NCBI GenBank assembly: GCA_013334965.1
Contig: JAAXWO010000001.1
Coordinates: 397,797-461,796, forward strand
Direction of reading: 5' to 3'
Origin: Chlorobiaceae bacterium
GTDB taxonomy: Bacteria; Bacteroidota; Chlorobiia; Chlorobiales; Chlorobiaceae
Length of the DNA: 64,000 nt
Part shown: positions 9,358 to 21,844 of the stretch, piece after piece
Position numbering within the stretch: position 1 is the stretch's first letter
Layout of the letters: every line of letters starts with the position of its first letter
The notes under the pieces: generated by a model
Database searches by the model: none
Told to the model about the DNA's origin: nothing
The model's input: the letters and a program-made list of their open reading frames with translations, nothing else
Translations under genes and position numbers: made by a program

Positions 9358-10248
9358 GTGAAAAACCTCAATTCACAAGTGTCGATTGATAATAAAGTAA
9401 CAGTAGCGCACCTTTCCGATCTGCATATAGGCGGCAAAAATGATATCCGACAGATCGCAAGACTTGACCGTATGCTCGCGGAGTTCGTACGTCGCGGATA
9501 CGACCATGTCGTCATGACGGGAGACCTGATCGATACGGCGGTCCCTGCAGACTGGGCGATTATCAGGGACGCCCTCGTCCGGCATGGCCTGTTCGAATGG
9601 AACCGTACGACCGTCATTCCCGGCAACCATGACCTGATCGATCTCGAAGAGGAGATGCGTTTTTATCATGCCCTCAATCCGGCCGAAAACGCCAGGTTGC
9701 GACGGGTTCGCGATCGTCTGGCACGCTTTTCGGAGATTTTCCGGCCATTGATTGCCGATAATGACGCGAACGCCGGTCTGCCGTTCATCAAAGTCATGCG
9801 TTTCGGTGATATATCGATCGCTTTTGTGGCGGTCAGCTCGGTCTTGCCCTGGTCAGGAGCTGACAATCCGCTTGGCGCAAGAGGCAGTGTCTCGCGTGAA
9901 ACGCTTCGCGCCCTTCTGGATCAGCAGGTCGTGCAGGCGCTCGACGGAAGTTTCGTCATGGGGATGTGCCATCACGCCTACAGGGTTTATGGGACCGATG
10001 CCCTTGTCGATCAGGCTTTCGACTGGACGATGGAGTTCAAGAACAGGGATGAATTCCTCAAGGTGATGAAAAGCCTTGGCGTCGGTATCGTGCTTCATGG
10101 ACACTTCCACAGGTTCCAGGTGTATCGCGCAGACGATGTCACCTTCATCAATGGCGGAAGCTTCAAGTACGCATCTGAACGATATGGAGAGGTGGTCGTC
10201 AACGAGGACGGAAGCTGGTCGCACCGGTTTGTGAATCTCAACCGTTAG
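9358..10248 (+). CDS. Metallophosphoesterase
   Basis: GTG start; HLSDLHIGGKND, VVMTGDLIDTA, VIPGNHDLID, CHHAYR, GIVLHGHFHRFQ. Confidence 0.9.
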   Translation: MKNLNSQVSIDNKVTVAHLSDLHIGGKNDIRQIARLDRMLAEFVRRGYDHVVMTGDLIDTAVPADWAIIRDALVRHGLFEWNRTTVIPGNHDLIDLEEEMRFYHALNPAENARLRRVRDRLARFSEIFRPLIADNDANAGLPFIKVMRFGDISIAFVAVSSVLPWSGADNPLGARGSVSRETLRALLDQQVVQALDGSFVMGMCHHAYRVYGTDALVDQAFDWTMEFKNRDEFLKVMKSLGVGIVLHGHFHRFQVYRADDVTFINGGSFKYASERYGEVVVNEDGSWSHRFVNLNR

Positions 10249-10309
10249 CGGCAGGCGGTGTCGGTTTCCTGCCGCCGGTGATCTTCAGGTTTCAGGGGCG
10301 GGTGATTTC

Positions 10310-10801
10310 TCAGGGGCGTTCGACAGCTTTCAAACCCTGCTCTGTCATATACTCAAGTATCCGGTGCGCGTGGTTCTGGTCATCGCTTGCCAATCGCTTG
10401 AAAAGATCCCCGGTAAGCGAACTGCTGTCGCTATCCATAAAATCCTGGAAATGAGATTCGCCTGCCGACATCTCGACCTGAAGGGCGATGTTGAAGGCCT
10501 CTTCCCTGGAACAGGGCGACGAGGTAAAGCGTTGGGTATATTCGACTACCCTGGCGTTGTTGGCCCGGAGCGCATCGATATCCTTCGCCAGGAGGTTTGC
10601 GGGAAAAGACTGGAGCGGCCAGGGTTGTTTTTTCTCCTGCTGGAGCAGGGCGGCATGGCTTCTCTCTTCCATGGCGAGTTGCCACCAGAAATCTTCGTCT
10701 TCCGGAAAATGGTCATTGAAAAGGGTATAAAGGCGGGCCACATTCTGCTCGAGCTTTATCGATTCATCGAGAAGGTGCGTAAATGTCTGTGACATGGTCA
10801 T
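10310..10801 (-). CDS. Ferritin-like / rubrerythrin-like protein
   Basis: Helical 163 aa with paired carboxylate/His motifs (MEERSHAA, QVEMSAGESHF, DDQNHAHRI). Confidence 0.55.
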   Translation of the reverse strand: MTMSQTFTHLLDESIKLEQNVARLYTLFNDHFPEDEDFWWQLAMEERSHAALLQQEKKQPWPLQSFPANLLAKDIDALRANNARVVEYTQRFTSSPCSREEAFNIALQVEMSAGESHFQDFMDSDSSSLTGDLFKRLASDDQNHAHRILEYMTEQGLKAVERP

Positions 10802-11323
10802 GACAGTAAATGTTGACGGAATTACAGTTCAAGATAGTGAACAGTGACCAGATTATTTAAGCTCATCGCGACCTTCACTTGCCCATGCTTTTGAAAATCG
10901 TTTCAGGAGGCCAGACCGGCGTGGACCGCGGAGCCCTCGACGCGGCCATCAGCTCAGGCGTTGGTCACGGAGGTTGGTGCCCAAGTGGACGTAAGGCCGA
11001 AGACGGCACGATTCCCGGCGGTTACCGTCTCAGCGAAACGCCCTCCTCCCGCTACTCAGAAAGAACAGAATGCAATGTACGGGATTCCGACGGTACCCTC
11101 GTGCTGTCCAGAGGAGCGATACGCGGCGGTACCAGGCTTACGATCGGGCTTGCGCGCCGATATGGCCGCCCGTGCATGGTTGTCTTCCTTGACGGTACGC
11201 AGGACGCCCAGGCCGTTGCACGATGGATCGGGGATTGGAATGTCGAGGTGTTGAACGTCGCGGGACCGAGGGAGAGTTCGAATCCGGGCATCGGAACCGA
11301 CGCCCGGCGCTTCATCGAGGAAG

Positions 11324-13180
<1,857 letters not shown>

Positions 13181-13639
13181 GCGGAATCGTATTGGAAAAA
13201 AACTTGGAAAGTAGACCGTTCAATAAGATAACAATTCGGCGGCTTTCTTTAAAGTATCACTCAAAAAATCGTCGTGATCACCCTGATCTGCAACGCCGAC
13301 GATCGGAGCGACTGAAGGGTGCGGTTCCCTGCGTCCTCCTTTCCACGAAATTCAGTCACAGGCTGACGTTGAGGGTCGGAACCCGCAACAGGTTGTCCGA
13401 TGTGGCCTGAAGTCGGACAATTATAATAAAACGCCATTCCAAGTCAAAGCTTCCGGCACATGGCCGTTCATGCCGCGCAGGGAACACGCTGGCAAAGGGT
13501 CGCCATGTTCTGTCGGGATTAAAATGCATGGAAACCGAAGCGGCAGGTTCCCGGTAGTGGAAGTTTTTTTACATTATATTGTTTTTCGTTTTTCATGTAA
13601 TTTCCGACCGGAAACACAAGCACCTACAGGATTAAAGCG

Positions 13640-14923
13640 ATGAGTAAAAACACTCGTATCGATTCCATAGAATCGGCCTTAGAGGATATAAAAAACGGCA
13701 AGTTGGTCATCGTGGTCGATGACGAAGACCGTGAAGACGAAGGCGATTTGATCGCCGCGGCCGAGCATGTGACTTCCGAGATGGTGAACTTCATCACCAA
13801 GGAGGCTCGTGGCCTGCTCTGCGTCGCCGTTACCATGCAGCGGGCGCGTGAACTGCAGCTGGAACCCATGGTCCAGCGCAACACCTCGCAACACGAAACC
13901 AATTTCACCGTCTCCATCGACGCCATCGCAGAAGGGGTTACGACGGGCATTTCCGCTTACGACCGGTACATGACCCTGAAGATGATCGCCGATCCGACAT
14001 GCAAGGCCGACGATTTTTCACGGCCCGGCCATATTTTCCCGCTCCGTGCCATGGACGGCGGCGTGCTCAGGAGGGTCGGTCATACGGAAGCCGCGGTGGA
14101 CCTGGCCCGGTTGGCCGGATGCGAGCCTGTCGGACTGCTCTGCGAGATCCTGCACGACGACGGCAGCATGGCAAGGCTTCCTGAACTGCTCAAGCTGAAA
14201 GATAAGCTGGGCCTCAAGCTCATCACCATCAAGGACCTGGTGGCCTACCGTATGCAGCAGAGCAAGCTGGTGCATCGCGCCGTCGAGTCCCAACTACCTA
14301 CCGCGCACGGCGAATTCAGGCTGATCGCCTACGAATCCTTCATCGACCAGCAGAACCACATGGCGTTCGTCAAGGGCGACGTCGATAACGGTGAGCCGGT
14401 ACTGGTCAGGGTACATTCACAATGCGCAACCGGCGACACCTTCGGTTCGTTGCGCTGTGACTGCGGCCACCAGTTGGCGACTGCCCTCACCATGATCGAG
14501 AAAGAGGGACGGGGCGTGCTCGTCTATCTTATGCAGGAAGGCCGGGGCATCGGGCTCATCAACAAGCTCAAGGCGTACAACCTCCAGGATGAAGGGTTCG
14601 ATACGGTCGAAGCCAACGAAAAGCTCGGCTTCAAGGCCGATCTGCGCGACTACGGCATCGGAGCCCAGATACTTCAGGACCTCGGAGTCAAAAAAATGAA
14701 GCTTCTGACCAACAACCCGAAAAAAGTGGTAGGCCTTGAAGGCTACGGACTCGAAATCGTTGAGCGAGTGCCTCTCGAAGTAGAAGCGAACGATATAAAC
14801 CGTCACTATCTGCAGACCAAGCGCGACAAGCTCGGCCACATGATAGAGTCGGTCACCGGCAACGATCGAATCATTTTCGAACGGCTTGCCGAAGAGCAGT
14901 TGAAGCAGCATAAAAAACAGTAA
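13640..14923 (+). CDS. ribBA: Bifunctional 3,4-dihydroxy-2-butanone 4-phosphate synthase / GTP cyclohydrolase II
   Basis: [61 protein letters not shown]. Confidence 0.96.
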   Translation: MSKNTRIDSIESALEDIKNGKLVIVVDDEDREDEGDLIAAAEHVTSEMVNFITKEARGLLCVAVTMQRARELQLEPMVQRNTSQHETNFTVSIDAIAEGVTTGISAYDRYMTLKMIADPTCKADDFSRPGHIFPLRAMDGGVLRRVGHTEAAVDLARLAGCEPVGLLCEILHDDGSMARLPELLKLKDKLGLKLITIKDLVAYRMQQSKLVHRAVESQLPTAHGEFRLIAYESFIDQQNHMAFVKGDVDNGEPVLVRVHSQCATGDTFGSLRCDCGHQLATALTMIEKEGRGVLVYLMQEGRGIGLINKLKAYNLQDEGFDTVEANEKLGFKADLRDYGIGAQILQDLGVKKMKLLTNNPKKVVGLEGYGLEIVERVPLEVEANDINRHYLQTKRDKLGHMIESVTGNDRIIFERLAEEQLKQHKKQ

Positions 14924-14948
14924 AACTCCCTCGGGAGAAGGAACGACG

Positions 14949-16271
14949 ATGGACAACGATATTCTCAAACGGTTGGACCCTGAGGTCTTCGCATCGATTG
15001 CCGGCGAGACGAAACGCCAGACTGAAACCCTCGAACTGATCGCCTCGGAAAATTTCACCAGCAAAGCGGTCATGGAAGCGTGCGGCTCGGTCATGACCAA
15101 CAAATACGCCGAAGGGTATCCCGGAAAGCGCTACTACGGCGGCTGCGAGTATGTCGACGTGGCGGAGAACCTTGCCCGCGACCGTGCGAAGCAGCTCTTC
15201 GGATGCGAGTACGTCAACGTTCAGCCTCACTCCGGTTCCAGCGCAAACATGGCAGTGCTTTTCGCCGTGCTCAAGCCTGGGGACCCGATCATGGGTCTCG
15301 ACCTCTCCCACGGCGGCCACCTCACACACGGCAGCCCGGTCAACTTCTCCGGCCAGTTCTTCAAGGCGCACTCTTACGGCGTTGACCGCGAGACCGGCAT
15401 CATCGACATGAACAAGGTCGAAGAGCTGGCCCTCCAGGTTCGCCCGAAACTGATCATCGCTGGCGCAAGCGCCTATTCGCAGGGATTCGACCTGAAAGCC
15501 TTCAGGCAGATCGCAGACAAGGTCGGCGCTCTGCTCATGGCCGACGTCGCCCACCCGGCCGGTCTCATGGCGGCAGGCGTCCTTCCAAATCCGATGGCGC
15601 ACTGCCATTTCGTGACGACGACCACCCACAAGACCCTTCGCGGTCCTCGCGGCGGTATGATCATGATGGGCAGCGACTTCGAGAACCCGCTCGGCATCAC
15701 CATCAAGACAAAGACCGGTTCCCGCGTGAAGATGATGTCCGAAGTGCTCGACGCAGAGGTCATGCCCGGCATCCAGGGCGGCCCGCTCATGCACATCATC
15801 GCAGGCAAGGCAGTCGCCTTCGGCGAAGCCCTGCAGCCATCATTCAAGGTCTATGCCCAGCAGGTCAAGGACAACGCAGCAGCCATGGCCACAAGGTTCC
15901 TTGATCTCGGTTACCACATCGTCAGCGGCGGCACCAAAAACCACCTGATGCTGCTCGACCTTCGCAACAAGAACGTCAACGGCAAGGTCGCCGAGAACCT
16001 TCTGCACGAAGCAGGCATCACGGTCAACAAGAACATGGTTCCGTTCGACGACAAATCACCGTTCGTGACCAGCGGCATCCGCGTCGGCACTCCGGCGATG
16101 ACCACCAGGGGCATGAAGATCGCCGAAAGCGAGCAGATCGTCAGCCTCATCGACAAGGTGATCACCTCGGCCGAACGTCCCGATATCGCGGATATCTGCC
16201 GCGGAGTAAGGGAAGAGGTAAAACAGCTCTGCCTTGGATTTCCCCTCGACGGATATGGTCCGCTGATCTGA
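14949..16271 (+). CDS. glyA: Serine hydroxymethyltransferase
   Basis: [17 protein letters not shown]...[37 protein letters not shown]. Confidence 0.97.
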   Translation: MDNDILKRLDPEVFASIAGETKRQTETLELIASENFTSKAVMEACGSVMTNKYAEGYPGKRYYGGCEYVDVAENLARDRAKQLFGCEYVNVQPHSGSSANMAVLFAVLKPGDPIMGLDLSHGGHLTHGSPVNFSGQFFKAHSYGVDRETGIIDMNKVEELALQVRPKLIIAGASAYSQGFDLKAFRQIADKVGALLMADVAHPAGLMAAGVLPNPMAHCHFVTTTTHKTLRGPRGGMIMMGSDFENPLGITIKTKTGSRVKMMSEVLDAEVMPGIQGGPLMHIIAGKAVAFGEALQPSFKVYAQQVKDNAAAMATRFLDLGYHIVSGGTKNHLMLLDLRNKNVNGKVAENLLHEAGITVNKNMVPFDDKSPFVTSGIRVGTPAMTTRGMKIAESEQIVSLIDKVITSAERPDIADICRGVREEVKQLCLGFPLDGYGPLI

Positions 16272-16295
16272 CCCTGCGCAAAATATTATGGCAAA

Positions 16296-16334
16296 CAAAA
16301 AGGCCGGTGACCACAAAGGTTCCCGGCCTTTTTG
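16296..16334 (+). terminator. Intrinsic terminator after glyA
   Basis: AAAAAGGCCGG ... CCGGCCTTTTTG. Confidence 0.85.
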
Positions 16335-16544
16335 TTTCCTTTCCGCAGGTGTTTTCAATTCGCCAGAGCTTGATCCTCTCCCTTTATGCCTTGTTGCTGA
16401 CGGGTAGTTTATGTACAGCAGGGAGGTCGGGTTTATATCGCATTAAATGGAAATAAAGTTTCAAACCCTGTTTGTTGGTGAGGTTCGGTGCGTATATTAA
16501 TAATTAGTATGCTATTGAAATATAATTTTACCAGGAGTGCTCCC

Positions 16545-17774
16545 ATGAAGAGACGACTTAGCGCTGCCGCCGCATCATTGATCCTGTTGGCACCTGCGGC
16601 ATCTTTTGCGACCAACGGCTACTTTTCCCATGGTTACGGAATCCGCTCCCAGGCTGTCGCGGGCGTCGGTTACGCATTGCCCCAGGACGGGCTGGCGGCC
16701 GCCACGAACCCGGCCGGTACGGCATTGGTTGGCGATCGACTTGATCTCGATGTTACCTTGCTGCACACCGACAGGGGAGCCGTCATCGGGAGCTACAGTT
16801 TTGACGGGAATGGAACAAAGGATTTCCTGGTACCCGAGATAGGCTACACGCGCAAGCTCAACGACTGTCTCAGTGTTGGCCTGGCAGTGTATGGCAATGG
16901 CGGGATGAACACCGACTACGCGACTAACCCGTTCGATCCGTCCGGCGCTTCAGGCCCGGCAGGCATAAGTTTCAAACAGTATTACGTAACGCCATCGGTG
17001 GCTTATAAGCTGAGTCCATCCCAGTCGATCGGTATTGGGCTCACCTTTGCCTACCAGACCTTTGATGCGAAGGGGTTGGCCTCTTTCGATAACCCCTATA
17101 TATCCTCGGCTCCCGGTTATGTCACCAATCGGGGCACCGATTCCTCAAGCGGTTGGGGACTAAAGCTCGGCTGGACAGGAAACGTGACTCCTGACATTAC
17201 CCTGGGCGCCGCCTGGTCGTCGAAGATCAAAACCGGCGATTTTGACAAGTATAGAGGACTGTTCGCCGAGGGCGGCAGCTTTGATATACCTGCCACCTAT
17301 GGCGCAGGCATCGCCTGGCAAGCCTCGCCGGCATGGACGCTGGCTGCGGACTGGCAACGCATTGAGTACGGAAGCTTCAAGTCGGGCGGCAATCCCATGC
17401 AGGCGCTGTTCACGGGAGGAGCGCTCGGCAGTCCTGACGGTGCAGGCTTCGGATGGAAGGACGTCTCGGTGTTCAAATTCGGTGTGGTACATAAATACAA
17501 TGAGAAACTGACCCTGCGCGCAGGTTACAGCCATTGCCAGCACGGTATTCCGGGCGACCAGACCTTTTTCAACATCCTTTGTCCCGGCGTCGTTCAGGAC
17601 CACTTCTCTGCGGGTGCAAGCCTGAAAACCGGAGCTGGCAGTGAATTGAGCGTTTCCTATGTCCATGTGCCCAAAGAGACGGTGTATGGACAGCAATCGA
17701 ATCCCTTTGGCCCTGAAGTCAATATTCACATGAGTGAAGAGTTGATCGCCCTCGGTTTCAGCAAAGTGTTTTGA
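16545..17774 (+). CDS. FadL/OmpP1-family outer membrane transport protein
   Basis: Signal peptide then ATNGYFSHGYGIRSQAVAGVGYALPQDGLAAATNPAG; beta-barrel to a C-terminal F (LIALGFSKVF). Confidence 0.88.
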   Translation: MKRRLSAAAASLILLAPAASFATNGYFSHGYGIRSQAVAGVGYALPQDGLAAATNPAGTALVGDRLDLDVTLLHTDRGAVIGSYSFDGNGTKDFLVPEIGYTRKLNDCLSVGLAVYGNGGMNTDYATNPFDPSGASGPAGISFKQYYVTPSVAYKLSPSQSIGIGLTFAYQTFDAKGLASFDNPYISSAPGYVTNRGTDSSSGWGLKLGWTGNVTPDITLGAAWSSKIKTGDFDKYRGLFAEGGSFDIPATYGAGIAWQASPAWTLAADWQRIEYGSFKSGGNPMQALFTGGALGSPDGAGFGWKDVSVFKFGVVHKYNEKLTLRAGYSHCQHGIPGDQTFFNILCPGVVQDHFSAGASLKTGAGSELSVSYVHVPKETVYGQQSNPFGPEVNIHMSEELIALGFSKVF

Positions 17775-17825
17775 TGATGATTGAGCCGTGCTTCCGTTTA
17801 AGACATGCGCAATTCGCATAGGCTT

Positions 17826-17900
17826 TGTCTCGGAGCAAAGGAATATGTCAAGCCGGTGCGGCCAGGGATTAACCTTGACGGATATGGCCCGCTGATTTGA
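17826..17900 (+). pseudogene. Displaced 3'-terminal remnant of a glyA gene
   Basis: In-frame [24 protein letters not shown] vs intact glyA end [24 protein letters not shown] (14/24 aa; 53/75 nt by hand count; identical 75-bp length). Confidence 0.85.
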
Positions 17901-17921
17901 ACCCTGTTCTCCAACCACGGC

Positions 17922-17961
17922 GAAAAAGACCGGCGACTCTTGTGGGTTTCCGGTCTTTTTC
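17922..17961 (+). terminator. Second copy of a glyA-type terminator after the remnant
   Basis: AAAAAGACCGGCGAC...GTTTCCGGTCTTTTT, cognate to the hairpin at 16296-16334. Confidence 0.85.
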
Positions 17962-18135
17962 AATTATAGCCCGCCATGACAGCAATGTCGGCCATCAGCA
18001 ACCTCTTGCCGGAGGTGGCAGGCCCGGTTCTTTTATCGCAGGTCTGGTATCTGGTATCCCAGGGTATATTGTCGGTCCCACGATCACCCATAACCGGCTG
18101 ATCGCTCAGGAACTTGTTGAGGAGTGTACATAAAC

Positions 18136-18168
18136 GAAAAGGGCCACCTTTTCAGGCAGCCCTTTTTC
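18136..18168 (+). terminator. Intrinsic terminator
   Basis: AAAAGGGC...GCCCTTTTT. Confidence 0.6.
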
Positions 18169-18222
18169 ATGTTCATCTGTCCTTTAAAGACAGGGTTAAT
18201 TTTTGGATTTTAACCCACGGAA

Positions 18223-18906
18223 TCAGAACTGATACCTGAGACCAACCATGACGTTGTGTCCAGCCCAGCTTACGTTCTCATTCTGAACACTGGTCATGTC
18301 GTCAGGTTTCAGGTAGCGATATCCAACGTCGAGCGTGACATCCTTAGCGACCTTGAAGCCTACGCCGGCACCGATCTGCCATGCGAAAACGGTCTCATTG
18401 ACATAGTCATCGGGGGTATTGATGTCGGCAATGCCAAGTCCTGCCATCACATAAGGGAATACATCCTTGGATGCCTCGAAATCATAATACCCGTTGGCCA
18501 TTACCGTCAGGCCCGATACATCGCCATACTGCGGGAAGTCCGTATAGTCATGTGCCTGATAACCAATACCAAGCTCAAGTCTTCCCGGCTTGAAGTCGTA
18601 TCCTATTGCGCCATTTAATGCCAATGCATTATCAAGCCTGTACCCAATGCCATCAAACTCGGCATCTTCAGCAATGCCGATTCCGATGGCACCGCTGATA
18701 TAGGGACCAGCCGATGAAGGAGCCTTTGCAGGTGGTGCCGGCTGAGGACGGGGAGGCGGAGGTGTTGGCGCTGGAGGAGGTAACACCACTTCCGGAACAA
18801 TAACCGGTGCCGGTGCCTCCCTGAATGTGCCATTTGCTAAAGCCGTACCGCCTAATCCGGCGAAAACAGCAACGGCAATTGATGCGATTTTAAAAGTCTG
18901 TTTCAT
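18223..18906 (-). CDS. Outer membrane beta-barrel protein with proline-rich linker
   Basis: Signal peptide, VVLPPPAPTPPPPRPQPAPPAK linker, barrel ending GHNVMVGLRYQF; paralogous to the 23-25.6 kb barrels. Confidence 0.85.
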   Translation of the reverse strand: MKQTFKIASIAVAVFAGLGGTALANGTFREAPAPVIVPEVVLPPPAPTPPPPRPQPAPPAKAPSSAGPYISGAIGIGIAEDAEFDGIGYRLDNALALNGAIGYDFKPGRLELGIGYQAHDYTDFPQYGDVSGLTVMANGYYDFEASKDVFPYVMAGLGIADINTPDDYVNETVFAWQIGAGVGFKVAKDVTLDVGYRYLKPDDMTSVQNENVSWAGHNVMVGLRYQF

Positions 18907-19144
18907 TTCTTTCTCCATTTAAAGTTCATAGCTGAATACAAGTCTGACAAACAGCTATTGAAATTTACCACACCCAAAACACAAGTTCATCGAATGACAA
19001 GAATTGACAAAATTGTATACATATGATTCATTAAACAGCGCTTACGTACTAAAAGTGCCTGAACGGCCACAAAAGTACTCCGGCCGAAATATTCCAGCAC
19101 GACCGGTCATTCAATATCAATCGGCAATGAGCTGACAAAGAAAT

Positions 19145-19963
19145 CTAATGCATTGGTTCAGGGGGTTTGCCGGAGGCAATGATATTCTTCCTGAGGGCAA
19201 AGAAATTGGCTCCCTGAACATAATAGGGGTCAGAAAAATCGATCTGCTTTTTACGCTCTTCGGTAATCCACATGACCGCTCCGATCATATCGATTTTTTT
19301 ACTTGCCAAGGCAGGGATCAGGCTTCCGAACTGCATGTCCAGGTAGGTGAGTTTCCGGCCGGAAAAAACGGCGAACCGCTCCAGAAGTTCAATATTGAAG
19401 CCTACCAGGCGATTATCCTTGACCGCCGTAAACGGCAAGCCGTTGTCGCTGACCAGACCGACGACGAGAGGCGCTCCCGATTCAACTTTCGGTATGTCAG
19501 GCATCGAGCTCTCCCCCTTGTTCATCCATCGGTTGACCATGTCGTCATAGACGCCGTTTTTACGAATCTGATGAAGGAACCGGTTGAACGATAGCCGCAA
19601 TCCGCCATTTTCACGATGGAACCCCAGGCCAAGGTCTGAAGAGAAGAGCGGAGGTCCGAAAACGGTCACCTCCGGCTGATGCCGAATAAGGTCGACCAGT
19701 TCGTCCGAAGTGTAGATCCCTGCGTCGATCTTGCCTGATTTCACCGCAAGAATCATGTCAGACGGGCTTTTGTATTGCAGGATTGTCGCTTTGGGAAAGG
19801 TTTTTGTCGCATAAATATCATGAACCGAACCCTGAAGGACGCCGATCCGTTTATCTTTCAGATCGTCAACCGATGAAATCCGGCCGTTCTTTTCAGTGCA
19901 ACCGGTCAGCAGTACACAGCAGACAACCATGAAGAGTGTGACAAGATGAAACGATTTTTTCAT
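19145..19963 (-). CDS. Transporter substrate-binding lipoprotein with permuted SBP_bac_3-like lobes
   Basis: Lipobox LLTGC; DLKDKRIGVLQGS (lobe-2-like) precedes PLVVGLVSDNGLPFTAVKDNRLVGFNIELLERFA...ITEERKKQIDFSDPYY (lobe-1-like). Confidence 0.8.
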   Translation of the reverse strand: MKKSFHLVTLFMVVCCVLLTGCTEKNGRISSVDDLKDKRIGVLQGSVHDIYATKTFPKATILQYKSPSDMILAVKSGKIDAGIYTSDELVDLIRHQPEVTVFGPPLFSSDLGLGFHRENGGLRLSFNRFLHQIRKNGVYDDMVNRWMNKGESSMPDIPKVESGAPLVVGLVSDNGLPFTAVKDNRLVGFNIELLERFAVFSGRKLTYLDMQFGSLIPALASKKIDMIGAVMWITEERKKQIDFSDPYYVQGANFFALRKNIIASGKPPEPMH

Positions 19964-20461
19964 GTTGGACAGGTGTGGAGTTGTCGGTATGTCGATAATA
20001 CTGTAAAATAACAAGTTATCCGGGCTTGACCGACTGAATTCGATGAATCTGGTTATCATCCGGCTCTATCGGTTCTTCTGTATTGGCGGCCGCTTATTAT
20101 TTCTTTTCGGCCAAAAAGATGATACTCCATGTCGGCGAACCTCCATATTTCCTGAAACTCGTCAATAACCATGGCTTGACCATATGAAACAGCCCCTTGC
20201 ATGAGATCGCAGGTAAATCAAAACTGAAAACTGAACGGCAAACCAGCCATGACTTTCTTCAAATCTCTCCGGCTTTTCGACGCCAGAAGAAAAGTCAGTC
20301 GCTCCCTAGCTGGAATACATGTAAATTCAAATGAATATCGTTCATCCGGTGAAGATCAACTGAGCAGCTTCGATGGTTCTGTGCTCCTGAAACAGTAGGT
20401 GCGGTTCATGATCATGGATACATCGTCTTTCACAAAACCACTCGGGACCGGGTAAGTACCA

Positions 20462-21844
20462 ATGAATACCATCCGCCAAGCCGCCGTAGCGGGCACTTTT
20501 TATGAAGCGTCCAAAGAGAGTCTCGTCAGGGACGTCCGTGACCTGCTGAGCCAGGTCAAAGAACCGGCTGAAGGTACGCCCTGCCCCAAGGCGCTCATCG
20601 TGCCCCATGCCGGTTACCTCTATTCCGGCAGTACGGCCGCGGCCGCCTACATCACGCTTCGGCGCCACGCAGCCGTCATCACCAGGGTTGTCTTGCTTGG
20701 GCCAGTGCACCGTGTGCCGGTCAACGGGCTCGCCCTTCCCGATGCGCAGGCATTTGCGACGCCGCTGGGGGTCATCGAAATTGACCAGGACGCCGTCCGC
20801 TCCCTTGCCGGTCTGCCACAGGTCGTGGTAAGCGGAGCCGCGCACCAGGCAGAGCACTCGCTGGAAGTCCAGTTGCCGTTTCTGCAGAATGTCCTTGGTT
20901 CCTTCAAGCTCGTTCCTCTCGCCGTCGGCAACGCGAGCAATGGCCAAGTTGCCGAGGTCCTGAACCGGCTGTGGGGTGGCCCGGAAACCGTCATCGTCAT
21001 CAGTTCAGACCTTTCGCACTTCCATAAATACGATCAGGCACGGCAGATCGATCAGGAAACGGTTCAACGCATCCTGCACGGCGTCCCACTGTATACCTAT
21101 GATCAGGCCTGCGGCGCTACGCCTATCAACGGAATGATACTTGCCGCGAAGCAGCATGGACTCATTCCCAGCCTGGTTGGGTTCTGCAACTCCGGCGACA
21201 AGGTCGCCAACCGGGACAGCGTCGTCGGTTACGCATCATTTACCTACACGGACCCCTCAACGGCAAAGGATGTCCCGCTTGACGACGCAGTTGAGCGAGG
21301 GAAGATCATGTTGTCCATCGCCCGGGCATCAATTTCGACGGCCCTGGGCAACCCCTGCACCGCCGACGAATCCGCAGGGTGGCTCCAGGAACGAGGTGCG
21401 GTATTCGTGACGCTGCATAAAAACGGTAAGTTGCGAGGCTGCATCGGCTCGTTTACCCCTTACCGTCGACTGCTTGAAGACATTAAAGCCAACGCCAGGG
21501 CCGCCGCCCAGCTCGACCGACGCTTCCAGCCGGTGACCCTGGCCGAATTGCCGGAACTGCAGATCGAAGTTTCACAGCTCTTCCAGCATAAACCCCTTAC
21601 CTTTTCCTCTGAAGCCGATGCGATCGGCCAACTGCAAGGAGGAGTCGACGGCCTCATTTTTGAATTCAACCAGCACCGGAGCACCTTCCTGCCGCAGGTA
21701 TGGGAGCAGCTTCCAGACCCGAGGCAGTTCATGGCCCAGCTCAAGATCAAGGCAGGCCTTCCACAGGACTTCTGGTCGGAATCGATCCGCCTTCTCCGTT
21801 ACCGGGTTCACAAATGGGCTGAAAAACCTGCATCGGGAGGATGA
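20462..21844 (+). CDS. AmmeMemoRadiSam system: Memo-like (B) fused to AMMECR1-like (A)
   Basis: Memo-like MNTIRQAAVAGTFYEASKESL...VPHAGYLYSGSTAA; SSDLSHFHKYD; AMMECR1-like GAVFVTLHKNGKLRGCIGSFTPYRRL. Confidence 0.93.
   Translation: MNTIRQAAVAGTFYEASKESLVRDVRDLLSQVKEPAEGTPCPKALIVPHAGYLYSGSTAAAAYITLRRHAAVITRVVLLGPVHRVPVNGLALPDAQAFATPLGVIEIDQDAVRSLAGLPQVVVSGAAHQAEHSLEVQLPFLQNVLGSFKLVPLAVGNASNGQVAEVLNRLWGGPETVIVISSDLSHFHKYDQARQIDQETVQRILHGVPLYTYDQACGATPINGMILAAKQHGLIPSLVGFCNSGDKVANRDSVVGYASFTYTDPSTAKDVPLDDAVERGKIMLSIARASISTALGNPCTADESAGWLQERGAVFVTLHKNGKLRGCIGSFTPYRRLLEDIKANARAAAQLDRRFQPVTLAELPELQIEVSQLFQHKPLTFSSEADAIGQLQGGVDGLIFEFNQHRSTFLPQVWEQLPDPRQFMAQLKIKAGLPQDFWSESIRLLRYRVHKWAEKPASGG

Noticed and set aside
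13270-13640. FMN riboswitch upstream of ribBA
   Set aside because: I could not find the conserved FMN-element core (AGGGGCGGGGTGAAATTCCCCACCGGCGGT-like) in the leader.
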